Shown piece by piece: positions 45,661 to 57,453 of a stretch of 64,000 nucleotides of DNA. Position 1 is the first letter of the stretch; each line of letters starts with the position of its first letter. A model generated the notes under the pieces. It did no database searches and was not told the DNA's origin. It saw nothing but the letters and a program-made list of their open reading frames with translations. The position numbers were made by a program, and so were the translations under genes. The DNA is from Gonocerus acuteangulatus (lineage: Eukaryota; Arthropoda; Insecta; Hemiptera; Coreidae): positions 122,694,429-122,758,428 of the forward strand of contig OX328123.1 in assembly GCA_946811695.1 (NCBI GenBank), in the 5' to 3' direction.

Positions 45661-47999
45661 CCCGGCCAATACCAGAAGACAGTAACGTTTTTAATCATTA
45701 TATTAGCTTCCTTCTGATGAATTTGTTGGTTGGAAAAATGTTTTGAGTCCTAGAAGGTTTTATTAAGTGTTCCACACTTGCGATCTTATTGCATGTCACT
45801 TAACGGAATCTTGTTTTAAAACATTATTACAGAGCTTTAAACCGATATATTCTCAATTCCATTTTAAAAAAAGATATTCTATATTAGTATTAATTCCTGA
45901 ATACTTAAATTTTAATTTGTTCTTTTTATATGTTTGTGTTTAAATTTTTATTCGTATTATTTACATTCACGTACGGCTGAATATACTGTTGTTTATAAAC
46001 ATCGCGTTTTCGTAAGCTAATCGATATTGAGGTTTGTATAGACAAGTTTTACTTACAAAACATTTTGGGTAAAATCATCTCCACCGATAATATATGAGAA
46101 TGGATAAATAGCCGTTACATACAACGTTTATAAGATTTTTTAAATCAGACTTATTTTTTTTTTTTTTTTTACAGTTCACTCTTGGCATAAATTGGATTAT
46201 ATTTATTATAATATTTGATACAATTTTCTATTTATCTTATCAGATGAAGAAAGAACAGTACAAAATGTACTAAAATTTATTAAAGAGATCGTCCTATACC
46301 ATGTAATATAACACTAGAGAACTGCCAATGACTCACATGGGTAGAGGCAGTATATACAGAACAAATAAATAAATAAATATTCTATTTAATTTCAAAGAAA
46401 CTTACCAATTTCCTTTAGAGTATGTAACTATTCATAACTAGTCATTTATATAAATATATGTTTCTATTTTGCTTTAAATTTTATAATGAAGTAATTAAAA
46501 ATATATAATTATTTGGTTTCAAAAATTACTTCAATGATCATCATAAGAATCCTACAAGCCACACAATTGTGGACTCTCGACATTCAAACGTTGCTAGTTT
46601 CCACAAGAAAACTGAGCCCCTATGTTCTTCTAACAACAGCCCTACCGAAATTCTTCCAATGAATTTTACTCGAATTGATGTTATTTAAATGTAAAATTTA
46701 TATGTATATGTTCTACCGATTACTATAATGTATGTTACTATAATATGAGCTGGTGTGTATGTGGATATATATACATTGTGTACGTAAACAGTGGTATGAA
46801 ACTTTGGTAAATTCTGTTTATTATATACTAAATGTTATGTCGAATATAAGTGGGTATTTTATGATCATTAAACATTATAAGAAGAACCAAAACTGTAGCA
46901 TAAGCACCTAAAAGTTGTATAAATTTAAAGGACCAATATGGCTGATTCTGAAACTATAGCTGTTTTTTAATACTGTGCTACTTAAAAAAAATTATAATAA
47001 AGATAAAATAGAATATTACTTTTTCTTCCTGTAGTAAAGCTATAACAATCATAATATTAGAAATTAGGATGTTAGATGGTTATTTAAAAAAAAAAGAAAA
47101 AGATCCATAGGGTAGCATACATGTGATTAATTTTTGTGATAGATATTTTATTTCTTAAGCTGTTATATTAATACGTGTCGTAGAATGGATTCCTTCAGGA
47201 AGTGTAAACCCAAACCTTTAGGGTATAAGCCATATTTTCTGTCGATCGAATTATAGTAATAAATGTATGTTTGTATCTGTCATATATTCTATGTAATAAA
47301 TGTACTACTATTTCAAAAGTTTTTTATTATTTTGCTTTTCCATCTTTAAAGAACATTTTACTTTCTTGTTTATTGATTTAAATTATACTGCCTTTCTCTT
47401 TGAGGTTAGTTGGCAGGACACATTTTCATTATTCTGTTATTGTTTGTGTCACCATTGTTTGCCAATGTTTTTCTAGTCATGCTTCTCACATGACATGACA
47501 AGAGCTTCCTGAAAGTTAAGTCTGAAAATGATAATTTTCTTCTTAAACTTAAATAAATTTACCATTTATAATTGCTATTTTTAAGAGTGATGATTAATGA
47601 TTAAAAATTTGTTGTACGAGTAAGGAATGAGTCACGATCAAATGTTCACTGATTACGATTAAATCAGTGATTATTTACTCGATTAATTGTCCAACATTGA
47701 TGCCAGAGAAAAACTGAGCATTAGGAAATGAATAATTTTGAATAGCTGACTCCCCAACTCCAATTCTAACACAATATTTCGTAAACATTCCACCCACTCT
47801 CAATTTTTTCCACTTCCCCCTACCCCTTACTTTCCAGGAGGGAAATCTTATTTTCCCAATTTCGCCCTCAAATGCGAGCTTAGCACCACTTCCTCGTCAA
47901 TCTCCGCAGTGCTCACAAACTACGGTGGAGGAAATTATTGAAAACGAGTGACAACAGATTTAAGGAGCATAAGGTGCATGGTGGTGTTAAGGGCACGTT
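45661..47999. other. AT-rich stretch with one possible retroelement tail
   Basis: At 46230-46375 an open stretch reading DEERTVQNVLKFIKEIVLY, followed by AACAAATAAATAAATAAATA, resembles a non-LTR ORF2 end with an (AATA)n tail. Elsewhere nothing is recognised. Confidence 0.4.
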
Positions 48000-48032
48000 G
48001 CTTTGGTACTGAACGCCATTCAGTACCAAAGC
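48000..48032. repeat. perfect 14-bp hairpin with 5-nt loop
   Basis: GCTTTGGTACTGAA, then CGCCA, then the exact complement. The stem is too short for a typical animal microRNA precursor; no flanking pairing was seen. Confidence 0.85.
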
Positions 48033-48780
48033 TTCTTTCGTAATCTTGCTTCATTTCATTCCCTCTGTTTCTTTGGACTACCATCGCTGTATATTGAATA
48101 ATTTGGGATATTCTTCTACGTCATACAACCATCTTTTGTGCAATATTTCAATCCCGGTCAACATTGCCCAGATTTTTAATATTTCTAGCAATTTGTCTAT
48201 GATAGGCCCAAATATTAATGACTCTTCTTTCCCACCTCTAGAGCACATTTTTACTGGAATGTCATAGCCCCGGTTACACTAGTAACATATACTATAGTTT
48301 TGTAAGTTAGCAGCTTAGCATTTCTGAGAAAGATTTTATTCGAAAAGATATTTCAGGAGAACTAAAAACAGGAAAAGGATGTTTATTTATGTTTTTTTTT
48401 TTTTTTTAGTACTTATTGATGGTCAGAGTTTACACCAAGGGTGCTAAAACTTGGGTATGCCTCAATATTGCTAGACACAATGGATCGACTCTGAGAGGCT
48501 GCAAGTATGTGTGATGCAAGATTTTCGTCAAGTAGTGTGTAGTTAGGCGATATAAGTTTCCAGTCCGCATTCCTTTCCCGCTAGCACGATAAAAAGAAAG
48601 TGATGAGAGGATTATTCTGGCCTACTTGTTGATTGAATAAATTGTAGTTGCTTATTCATTGGAAATTTATACTTGAGATTGACTCAAAAAGCACTGCCGA
48701 AAAGTTAACAAATCATGTTTTTAAACAACAAATCAATCAGAGATTATACATTTTCTGTTTCCTCTTGTAGCGGAGCACAC
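48033..48780. other. AT-rich stretch, nothing recognised
   Basis: T-run at about 48391-48407. A short open frame at 48046-48267 has no recognisable domain. Confidence 0.4.
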
Positions 48781-49129
48781 GGCCAAACAACCTTTCGTGT
48801 TTCAATAAAAGCTACAGCCTCCAAATCTTAACCGAGTTCAATGAATTTTGTTTAAAATAAAAGCTAATAAAATTTATAACAACTTTGTCTGGCCGGATTT
48901 TTGTTTTTTGTTTTCCCTGTTTATTAAATTACGTTAAATAAGTCACAAACCTTTACAATTGAACAAAAAATAATATTTTATTTTTCATCTAACTTAACAT
49001 CAGCACTGACATCGTTGAAATTGAATATTCAAAACCTGATTAGGCTTGGAAGAAATCAGACTGACATCTTCAAAACGTAAAGTTATCTTAATTCAACAAT
49101 GAGATTAATTGAAATAATTTGATTTTTGA

Positions 49130-49174
<45 letters not shown>

Positions 49175-49612
49175 TGTTTAAAGAAATATCACAATCTACA
49201 TATTCAATTGCATCATGTAATTTGATACAGGTTACTTTTTCACGCCTCAGGTGTCCCCAGTTGTCTATCGAATACCTTCCTAGTGGAAGGATTCTAGGAT
49301 GACCTGGAGTTAAATGATTTGAAAATAGATTTTGATTTTTTCCGCCTCTAATCAAGATTTCAATGAAATCAGTGCTGATTAAGTTAGATGAAAAATAAAA
49401 TATTATTTTATGTTTAATTGTTATAGATCGTGAATTATTTACACTTAATTCAATAAACAAGGGAAACAAAAAAGAAAAATCTGGCCTGACCAAGTTGTTA
49501 TAACAGCTTAAAGTATAAATACTTTTTATAAGCTTCCATTTAAAAAAAATTATTGAAATCGGTTAAGATTTGGAGGCTGTAGCCTTTTTTGAAACACGAA
49601 ATATCGTTTGCC
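48781..49612. mobile_element. palindromic (foldback) element with internal insertion
   Basis: The ends GGCCAAACAACCTTTCGTGT and its imperfect complement (AACACGAAATATCGTTTGCC) continue inward through AGCCTCCAAATCTTAACCGA-type pairing. Arms of 250-280 bp are visible (48781-49060 against 49330-49612). Between them lies unrelated text with a 35-base T-run (49134-49172) and GTTACTTTTTCACGCCTCAG, probably a later insertion. No transposase. A lone arm is at 30.37 kb. Confidence 0.72.
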
Positions 49613-49743
49613 CCCCCCCCATCCTCTAACTTCTTAGTTTTATTAGGTGGCAACACTTTATAACATACAAAACTGCGGCCAGATCTAACGCCATTTTAGC
49701 CACTGTCTGGGTACCTGACAGACTCCGTGCCCAGGCAGTGACC

Positions 49744-50036
49744 CAGGGCCGCCACATGGGGGGGGGGGGGCAGCCGGGTACAGTTGTCCCGGGCCCGGGC
49801 CTCGCTGAGTGGAAAAATTGTATTGGTTATGAGCTTGTAAAAAGAACTACTGCACCGATTGTCGGCTTTTATTCTCATTTCGCTCAAACCTCAAGATTAA
49901 AATATTTTTAAAATGTCCAATGTCCTTTAGCAAATAACTAGAATTTTCAGTCTGGCTCTGAGAAGTGGGGGTCCCGCTCTGAGAAAGGGGGCCCGTGATC
50001 TGGTCCCGGGCCCGGCTCTGAGATGTGGCGGCCCTG
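49744..50036. mobile_element. hAT MITE, CAGGGCCGCC family, copy 1
   Basis: The ends CAGGGCCGCCACAT and ATGTGGCGGCCCTG are perfect inverted repeats with a perfect 8-bp duplication CAGTGACC (49736-49743 and 50037-50044). The GGGCCCGGG-rich subterminal blocks and CAGGG ends are typical of hAT MITEs. The interior reads GATTGTCGGCTTTTATTCTC. Non-coding. Confidence 0.95.
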
Positions 50037-50044
50037 CAGTGACC

Positions 50045-50647
50045 ACGTGCATACGACTCCCTTGTGCTACGGAGTGCTCCTGATATGTTAGCCTCACTCA
50101 ACTACGGCTAAACTTTCAGGAACATCAGGAAGAAGACCTATATATATCAATAAATGTAATTATGATAAAGGTGCAAAAGAACAAATAAGATTTAAGTTTT
50201 TACACTATGAAAGTGTTGTGAGTATTGCTGTTGTTTATTATGTACACAATAAGAATTCAACCTTTTACTTGGATTGGATTGTGAATTGTAGGTTCTGAAG
50301 AACAGGTGAAATACTGCTGTTTACTGATGAGGATTATGCTGATGACACCCCTGGGGCTTAACGGATGAAGACTAGACCTTTAATAACAAAGGCCTTTTCC
50401 TTATACACTTCATCATCCTTCAACAACATTATTCAATCAACTTACTCAACTCTATCTTTTAGACAAATAGAGGTATTGAACTTTACAATCAGAATATATT
50501 ACACATAATACAGTTTGACAAAACATAATTCTTGACAGTTGAATAGTGGTAAATGGTAGATATACAATACTTACTTTTGGAGGAGAATGTGTGAGTCAAT
50601 CATATCCTTAGTGTTATGTGGAAAACTTGGAATAGAAACATTTATTC

Positions 50648-50682
<35 letters not shown>

Positions 50683-51744
50683 AAAAAATAAAATCAACAA
50701 AATCGTCATAATCCATAGCCAAGCGGGAATCCGTCGATTTATTACAAACCGCAACTAATACAAATGTTAACCCTCAGTTCGGCCGCAACATTTTGTGGCC
50801 ACATTCACAAGGGTTGGAATATTTAATAAGGGTAGTCGAAATTCACATACTTGGTCTCATGTTAATCCTTATGCCATGTGAAGATCATTTTTAATTCAAA
50901 GTTATCGCGTGGTACGGAATTTTGGACGACTATCTTCTTCAGCCAATTATGATTCCTAACCGGTTTGATGAAACTACACTTTTAAATCTTCTTCAACACG
51001 ATCGACCTATTGCATTGGAAGACGTTCCGCTTGCGCCAGTGCTGTTAGACAGTGCAAGCATCTGATCAGTGCAAGACTCTCCAAGTTGTATTAAAAGTAC
51101 AATTAAAACTACGGAAAATTTCAAATTTTAAATAATTTATATTAGCAAATTTTTTAGTGCATCACGGACAAGATAAATCAATAAAAATTTGGAAAACACA
51201 AAATATGAAATATCTCTCAAAATGATGAACATTTCCAACAATTTCTTTCCGTTACTTTTTATTGCTTTTGGACTGGACAATGGATACCCACAGATTGGCC
51301 AATAAGGTATTTGAAAGTACCAAAACTCCATTTTATATTTTTTGACAAATGGAGTCAATCGTCCTACCGACCTCTCAATAAACTTCCACTTCATTTGCAG
51401 AGATTTAATGCTTAATAAATGCAGTTTTCTTGTAAGTTGTGAATCTGTAGTCCGGTAGAGCGCTGAGAAAAACATTCGCGAGAAACCTCTGAATTTTCGA
51501 GAAAAACAAAAGTGCATACACATACATACAATTTCAGCCATCATTAGTTTCTGAGTTGTAAAACATGAAATCTTCTAATCGGCACTTCCGGATTGAGTAA
51601 TCGGCAGGCGTCATAAGCGATTTTTCTCCCAAAGGATGGAGGGAGGGAACGCACGAATAACACGAAGAGCTACACGCACTTTCATACGTGCAGGAGTACA
51701 ATAACATTATTACCATTTAGAAAAAGAAAAAAAAAAGAAAAAAG

Positions 51745-51801
<57 letters not shown>

Positions 51802-52229
51802 CCTGAAAGGAACCTATTTGCAGGTAAATATGTTAAAACTGCTAAATGGAATTATTATACGAAGTGATTGAATTTCGAATGGCAAAACACTACTCGTCAT
51901 TGGAGTTATTATCTCGATGGATTACCTAATAATTCTAGAAGCGACGAATTCTTTTTATATTCCTGTGTAGATAAACCTTTCTTTGTCGGTCTGGTAGAGC
52001 CGTAGGGATTTGGCGTTCCCCCCTCTAATATTGCGATCCAACATCCGCTTCACACTATAAAGCCTTTGGAGGGATGAGGAATATGGCCAAAAGGCAACCT
52101 TGTTAACATTTCACCTAGGTCAAACCTTCTTGGACAGAGAAAACTTTTATTTTGATTCCTTTTGGTGGAAACCGTAACCACTGTCAACGTTGAGAGTACT
52201 GAGAGCCCACATTTAACATTTATGGTTAT
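50045..52229. other. unassigned, with long poly-A and TA tracts
   Basis: A (TA)n tract lies at 50653-50679 and an A-rich run of about 80 bases at 51721-51800. Text at 51565-51640 (CGGCACTTCCGGATTG, GGAGGGAGGGAAC) resembles the arms of the palindrome at 55.8-56.1 kb, so a diverged relative may be present. A 135-codon minus-strand frame at 51137-51544 is not recognised. Confidence 0.4.
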
Positions 52230-52700
52230 CAGGGCCGCCACATGGGGGGGGGGACTGCCGGGTACAGTTGTCCCGGGCCCGGGTGCCGAGGGGGCCCGAT
52301 CCGGGCCTCACTATTTGAAAAAAAATGTATAGGTTATGAGCTTGTAAAAAGAATGGGGTTTAGAAATATAGACGGGTGTAGTCTATATTTATTGGAATGG
52401 GATCTATATTTTTTTAATGTAAATAAACGACAAAGCAAGTGCAGTCCCAGAATAGTATATTTCATTAGGCGTCGTAGTAAAACTACAAGTACCGAAAGTG
52501 ACCTTTGTTGCACTGTCTGATTGTCGGCTTTTATTCTCATTTCGCTCAAAACTCAAGATGAAAATAATTTTAAAGTGTCCAAAGTCCTATAGCAAAGTAC
52601 TAGAATTTTTAGTCTGGCTTCTGGAGAAGTGGGGGCCCGGCTCTGCGAAGTGGGGCCCGTGATATGGTCCTGGGCCCGGCTCTGAGATGTGGCGGCCCTG
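52230..52700. mobile_element. hAT MITE, CAGGGCCGCC family, copy 2
   Basis: Same inverted ends as copy 1. The flanking octamers ATGGTTAT and ATGGTTAC match at 7 of 8. It is longer (471 bp) because of an extra interior block at about 52360-52515 that copy 1 lacks. Confidence 0.94.
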
Positions 52701-53590
52701 ATGGTTACACACAAAGAAATGCGAAGATGGATTCCCCAAAAATGAAAAGATGTATCATCTTTCGCAAACTACATTCAACATGACTCATAAATACATAAAT
52801 ATTCCCCAGATCAATTTGGCGGAGTTTAGATATTCTTGTTGTATAGCTGTATATCAGTCTATACAATGCTAACTACACCTGGTCACTTATTAACACCAAG
52901 GTAAATATCTTATAATTAGTAAGACATTCAAGTTAATTACCCGCAGCTATGAGTTTATAGAAAAACACATAGATAATCCCTCCATACTAGTATCCCTCCA
53001 TTAGTAGCCAACAAGTATGTTAACGACTTATTGCTGTGTATTTATCAGGATATCAGAAAGTTATTTTCAATTTTTAATAGTAAAAGTAATTTAGCCTTTC
53101 CGTAAGAAATATTCAATAAAATTTTATTTCTTGACGTTGAAATAATAAGGACGACAGAAAATACTCTTGAATTTAAATGGCAACAAACACATTATCGGGT
53201 AGAATGATTAATTTTTATTCATGACATCCCTTAACATTTAAAAGTCCGTCACGCAGGAGCTGCATAACTAAGCACTTTCCTCAGAATTTGGGTAGTGTAG
53301 ACTGCTTTCCTGAACAATTTGCTTAAAATATCCTACATAAATAAATTAAAAACATGAATAGTTCTCTTTTAAATTTGTAATGAGTAACTGATCAATTATT
53401 AATTTGCTTCCAGAGTTATGTTTACACATGGTACCTATTACACTACGTAATAAATACAAAAAACCTCAAATTATCGTATTATGATCTAACGCAGGAACAG
53501 GATACAGTCACTCTAGTGGTAGAAAGCGCTCCTTGCGGCGGCTTTGTGAACCTACGTCTGGTGGGCTTTTCTATTGAAATATATTACAAA
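52701..53590. other. AT-rich stretch, nothing recognised
   Basis: No supported features. Confidence 0.4.
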
Positions 53591-54293
53591 TTAAACCCCC
53601 GCTTTCCGATTGACCGATTCAGCTCATTTTTACAACACTTCTTTCTCATGGGTTACCCACGACGTATACCGCGTTTCGTTACAATACAGCAGAAATTACG
53701 ACCGGTATGAGTATATTAGGAATTTGGGTCCGGGGTAAACCCCCCCTTCTAATGAACCGATTTAGTTTATTTTTACAACACATATTTACCTGTAGATTAC
53801 CACTACGAATACCGAGTTTCGTCGAAATATACCAAAAATCACGGCTGGTAGTGGCGAATTGGTATTGTGGGTCCGGAGTAAACCCCCCCCCTCCTAATGA
53901 ACTGATTTAGTTTATTTTTACAACACATATTTACCTGTGGATTACCACTACGAATACCGAGTTTCGTCGAAATATACCAAAAAACACGGCTCGTAGTGGC
54001 GAATTGGCATTGAGAGTCCGGAGTAAAACCCCCCTTCTAATGAACCGATTTAGTTCATTTTATATCTCACTTTTCTCTCTATATTAACACTACGAATACT
54101 AGTTTCGTTGAAATATAACAAATATTACGGCTGATATAGTCAAATTAGTGTTTTGGGTTCGGGGTAACCCCCCCCCCCTTCCGGTGGACCGACTTTGGTG
54201 GTTAACGAACTCGTTCAATCCTTTGCTAATTGAATGCTATACACCAAGTTTCGTGACGAAAAAACAAAAAGTCTGGCCGCTATCGTGTTAACA

Positions 54294-54300
<7 letters not shown>
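53591..54300. repeat. about 147-bp tandem array, five diverged units
   Basis: Unit landmarks are a C-run followed by TTCTAATGAACCGATTTAGT, then TTTTTACAACACATATTTAC, then GAATACCGAGTTTCGTCGAA. C-runs near 53596, 53736, 53885, 54028 and 54167 mark the units. Unit text resembles Helitron interiors at 4.5 and 60.7 kb. Confidence 0.85.

Positions 54301-54337
<37 letters not shown>
54298..54337. repeat. (TA)n microsatellite
   Basis: Follows directly on the tandem array. Confidence 0.95.
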
Positions 54338-54340
<3 letters not shown>

Positions 54341-55032
54341 TTTAACGGGGGTCATTTTCGGTGTCTACTAGGTAGGATCGATAAAGATTTGAAGAAATTG
54401 TTCAAAAATTCCGTCATGAGTCCAACCTCAATAGCTACTTTCCTTCGGAGGAAAGTGCTAAAAAGAACCCTCATTTACAATAGAACGTTGACTGCACTCC
54501 TGAGAACAAGCTCAAAATACTTTCCGTAAATTCAAAATAAATTAAAGTCTATTTTCCGGAAAAATTTCTATCCTGATTTCTTGATAGATAGAGAAATTAA
54601 ACGAGCTGAGAAAAAATTATCGTATGGAAAGAGGAGTTTGTAAATGGTTGACCAGGGCATATGTAGTTTTAAATTTGACACTAAAGTTTTTAAATTCTTC
54701 AAGTGGATGAATTCTTTACAGAAGATAGTACAAATGTTTTAAAGAGGAAAAGGCATAAAAATGATCAGGTAACTTGAAAACGCACAAAACTAGAAAACAA
54801 AAACATTACTGAAAGCCTAGCATCAAGGTCAGAGAACAGATTAAAACGTAAACGGAATTCCATTGATGAATCTAATGAAAACATTGGTAATTTAAATTTA
54901 AAGAAAACAAAACAATAGAAAACTAGCGATTTCTTCAGCAGGGCGATTCAAGCGGATGCAAACAGGGATAAGTTAGAGAAATGTGAAAGCCCGAACAATA
55001 AACAGATTATTGATCAATTAAGTAAAAAAGGT
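54338..55032. other. unrecognised sequence
   Basis: AT-rich, continues beyond the SINE at 55426-55690; together they would be a single older element, possibly the body of the unit ending at the hammerhead-like motif. No domain is recognisable. Confidence 0.35.
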
Positions 55033-55046
55033 GAATGGTTTCTTAA

Positions 55047-55411
55047 AAGAAAAAAAAAAAAAAAAAAAAAAATCAGTCCCGTAACAGGCCACGAGGGCCC
55101 TAAGGGGCAGATACTATAGAGGTATCTGATTCATGACCATACGGCACACTAGGGAGATAGTGTGGTCAGTACTGTGCTCCGGCCGCCTGATTTCCCCCAT
55201 GGCCGCTTCGACTGCTAGAGTCATTAGCACCCAAGGTACCCATTATTAAATTAATTAAAGGCTGGGTCGGCCTAGGGACGGTCAGGGAGGCCAAATTCAA
55301 CCCATGAACGAAGACACTAGAAGAATAACTCTTTAGTGCTTGCTCGGGATTTGAACTCAGGCCTCCAGCTTATTAGTCCAGTGCTCTACCACTGAGCTAA
55401 CCTCGCCCCCC
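55047..55411 (-). mobile_element. full-length tRNA-derived SINE with T-rich tail
   Basis: Flanked by a perfect 14-bp target duplication GAATGGTTTCTTAA (55033-55046 and 55412-55425). On the minus strand it starts with a tRNA-like head at 55411: box A TTAGCTCAGTGGTAGAGC, then box B GAGTTCAAATCCC, within a 72-nt stretch. A body of about 270 bp follows. In sense its 3' end is a T-rich tail (the A-run 55047-55072 on the + strand), not the A-rich tail usual for SINEs. It belongs to a different family from copies B and C. Confidence 0.88.
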
Positions 55412-55693
55412 GAATGGTTTCTTAATATCAAACAAAATCAGAAATATTTGTAAAGGGATCGGAAAGATCGCCTGGAAGTATGATAACAAAATCGGAGAAT
55501 CGGAACAGCTACTTCGAAAAAGTATTTCATCTGGAAATTAAAATCAATTTTAAAGATATGACAGATCGATTATCGATCAGCTGACTATTTGACACAATAT
55601 TGGATTTGTTCAGTCAATGAACAGTCCAGACGAGGCCCTGCTTGTGGAAGGTTCTCCTCCTCAAGTTGAGGCTGAAGTTATGTTTTAACTATA

Positions 55694-55735
55694 TTCCCCT
55701 GAAGAGGCGCCAAATGGTGCGAAACATGTAGGGAA
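55694..55735 (+). ncRNA. hammerhead-ribozyme-like core (putative, best of the set)
   Basis: Stem I TTCCC/GGGAA (5 bp); core CTGAAGA; stem II GCGCC-AAAT-GGTGC (5 bp, one G-U); GAAAC; palindromic ACATGT for a minimal stem III; A as the cleavage-site base before GGGAA. One unpaired G follows CTGAAGA, which differs from canonical spacing. Minimal stem III with palindromic sequence is known from Penelope-associated hammerheads, which may act as dimers. Confidence 0.5.
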
Positions 55736-55833
55736 GAGGAATAAAAAGTGTGAAAGTGTGTGGCGTAGTTTTATTGACCTTCCGGCTTATTCGATAATCA
55801 CACTACTTACTGTTTCTTATGTTCTTGCATTTT

Positions 55834-56131
55834 AGCGCGGTTCCTCCCTCCCTCCTTAGGGAGGAACCCCGTTTTAGGTTGACCTCATGACGCAATCCGG
55901 AAGTGCAGACTAGAAAATGTTACGTTTCAGAACCACTAGAGAACAAAAATAACGGCGGTTCAAATGTTTATATGTATATATATATATATACATATAAACA
56001 TTTGAACCGCCGTTATTTTTGTTCTCTAGTGGTTCTGAAACGTAACATTTTCTAGTCTGCACTTCCGGATTGCGTCATGAGGTCAACCTAAAACGGGGTT
56101 CCTCCCTAAGGAGGGAAGGAGGAACCGCGCT
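55834..56131. repeat. 298-bp near-perfect palindrome
   Basis: The arms run AGCGCGGTTCC ... GACCTCATGACGCAATCCGG ... CAGAACCACTAGAGAACAAA inward to a (TA)n centre near 55983, and the right arm is the complement with about one mismatch. A transcript would form a hairpin of roughly 140 bp. Confidence 0.95.
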
Positions 56132-56169
56132 ACCTACATTGGTTATATATACCTACATTGGTTGGTATT

Positions 56170-56525
56170 CAGAGTTGGGCATAATTTTATTTAGAAATAA
56201 AAACACGAATTCATTTGTACCTCATTTATTTGTTAATACGAATATAAATAAATTCGTATTCATAAGCGTGAATACGAATTTATTTGTATTCACGTATGTC
56301 GTATATAAATACAAATAAAATTGTATTCACAAATTTTCCTGTAAATAAAATTTAATTTACAGAAAAAATTCTAAATATGCCCAAAAAGTGTGAATATTCA
56401 CAAATTTTTTGAATATTCACAAGAAATCAAGTGATCAAGTGATTTAAATATACGAATACAATTTTATTCACATTAAAATTTGTGAATACAAATTTATTTA
56501 CAAAAATAATCAGAAAATAAATTAT
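56170..56525. mobile_element. hAT-type foldback element, left-half fragment
   Basis: Starts CAGAGTTGGGCATAATTTTA and follows the arm text of the other copies with more divergence, to about 56525. The right end is replaced by the minisatellite. Confidence 0.8.
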
Positions 56526-56538
56526 GTATTTGTGCGTA

Positions 56539-56899
56539 TTGAAGGTAGTATTAGGAAGGATATCGAAGACAGTATTTGGAAGTATATAGAAGGTACGTAA
56601 TATTAGGAAGGGTATTAAACGTGGTATTTTCAAGGACATTGAAGGTGGTATAAGGAAGGAGATTGAAAGTGGTAGAAGAAAGAGTACAGAAGGTAGTATT
56701 AGGAAGTATATTGAAGATGGTTTTAGGAAGAATATTTTAGAAGGTATTAGGAAAGATATTGAAGGTGGTATTAGGAAGGTTATAGAAGGTGGAGTAAGAA
56801 AGGTTATAGAAGGTAGTATTAGGAAAGATATTTAAGGTGGTATTAGGAAGGATATTGAAGGTGGTATTATGAAGGATATAGAAGGTGGTATTAGGATAT
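56539..56899. repeat. 24-bp minisatellite
   Basis: Around 15 diverged units of the type AGGAAGGATATTGAAGGTGG plus TATT. The repeat gives an apparent 8-residue periodic frame on the minus strand (NTTFNILP-like), which is not a gene. Confidence 0.9.
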
Positions 56900-57387
56900 A
56901 AATATTCAATATTCTCCATACGATTCCTTTAAATTAAAAAAAGAAAAGAAAAAAAGTTAAATATTTACACTAAGTAGACTATTGTTTTTCGTTTTTACTG
57001 TTTGTTTGTTTGGATGATTGTACGGAAAACTAATGATTTACAATGTTTATGTACTTCAAGTAATCATATGTAAAGAAAATACCTTCTACAAAGTAAAACA
57101 ATGCAAGAGATAAATTGTGGGACAAACCTGGGTTCTAGTCTAACCTATTCAGTTATTCAACTAAAACATATTATGCTAATGAAATTTAGAATAGAAAAAC
57201 ATACATTTAGTTACATTTTTATTAAATACAAGAGTAAAAAGACACAAAAATTATTTGAAGAGCATTGCCATCCAATAACATATCACTATCGTCCGGGGCG
57301 CCATTTTTGAAATGGCCATATTTCGAAAAATGAAGTTGTAGGTGCATGACCAACTATCGACAAAAATTAACCATCACTTATATGTTC

Positions 57388-57390
<3 letters not shown>
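56900..57390. other. AT-rich stretch, nothing recognised
   Basis: No supported features. Confidence 0.4.

Positions 57391-57449
<59 letters not shown>
57391..57449. repeat. (TA)n microsatellite
   Basis: Perfect TA tract abutting the Helitron-like fragment. Confidence 0.95.

Positions 57450-57453
<4 letters not shown>

Noticed and set aside
48000..48032. microRNA precursor
   Set aside because: A 14-bp stem is too short and flanking bases do not extend the pairing.
55340..55411. Functional tRNA gene on the minus strand
   Set aside because: Box A and B are good, but the anticodon and acceptor stems do not pair and the unit ends in a SINE body with a target duplication.
56737..56919. Asn/Thr/Phe-rich repeat protein, possible antifreeze-like or silk-like
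   Set aside because: The 8-residue period is simply the 24-bp minisatellite; units are diverged and interrupted outside this stretch.
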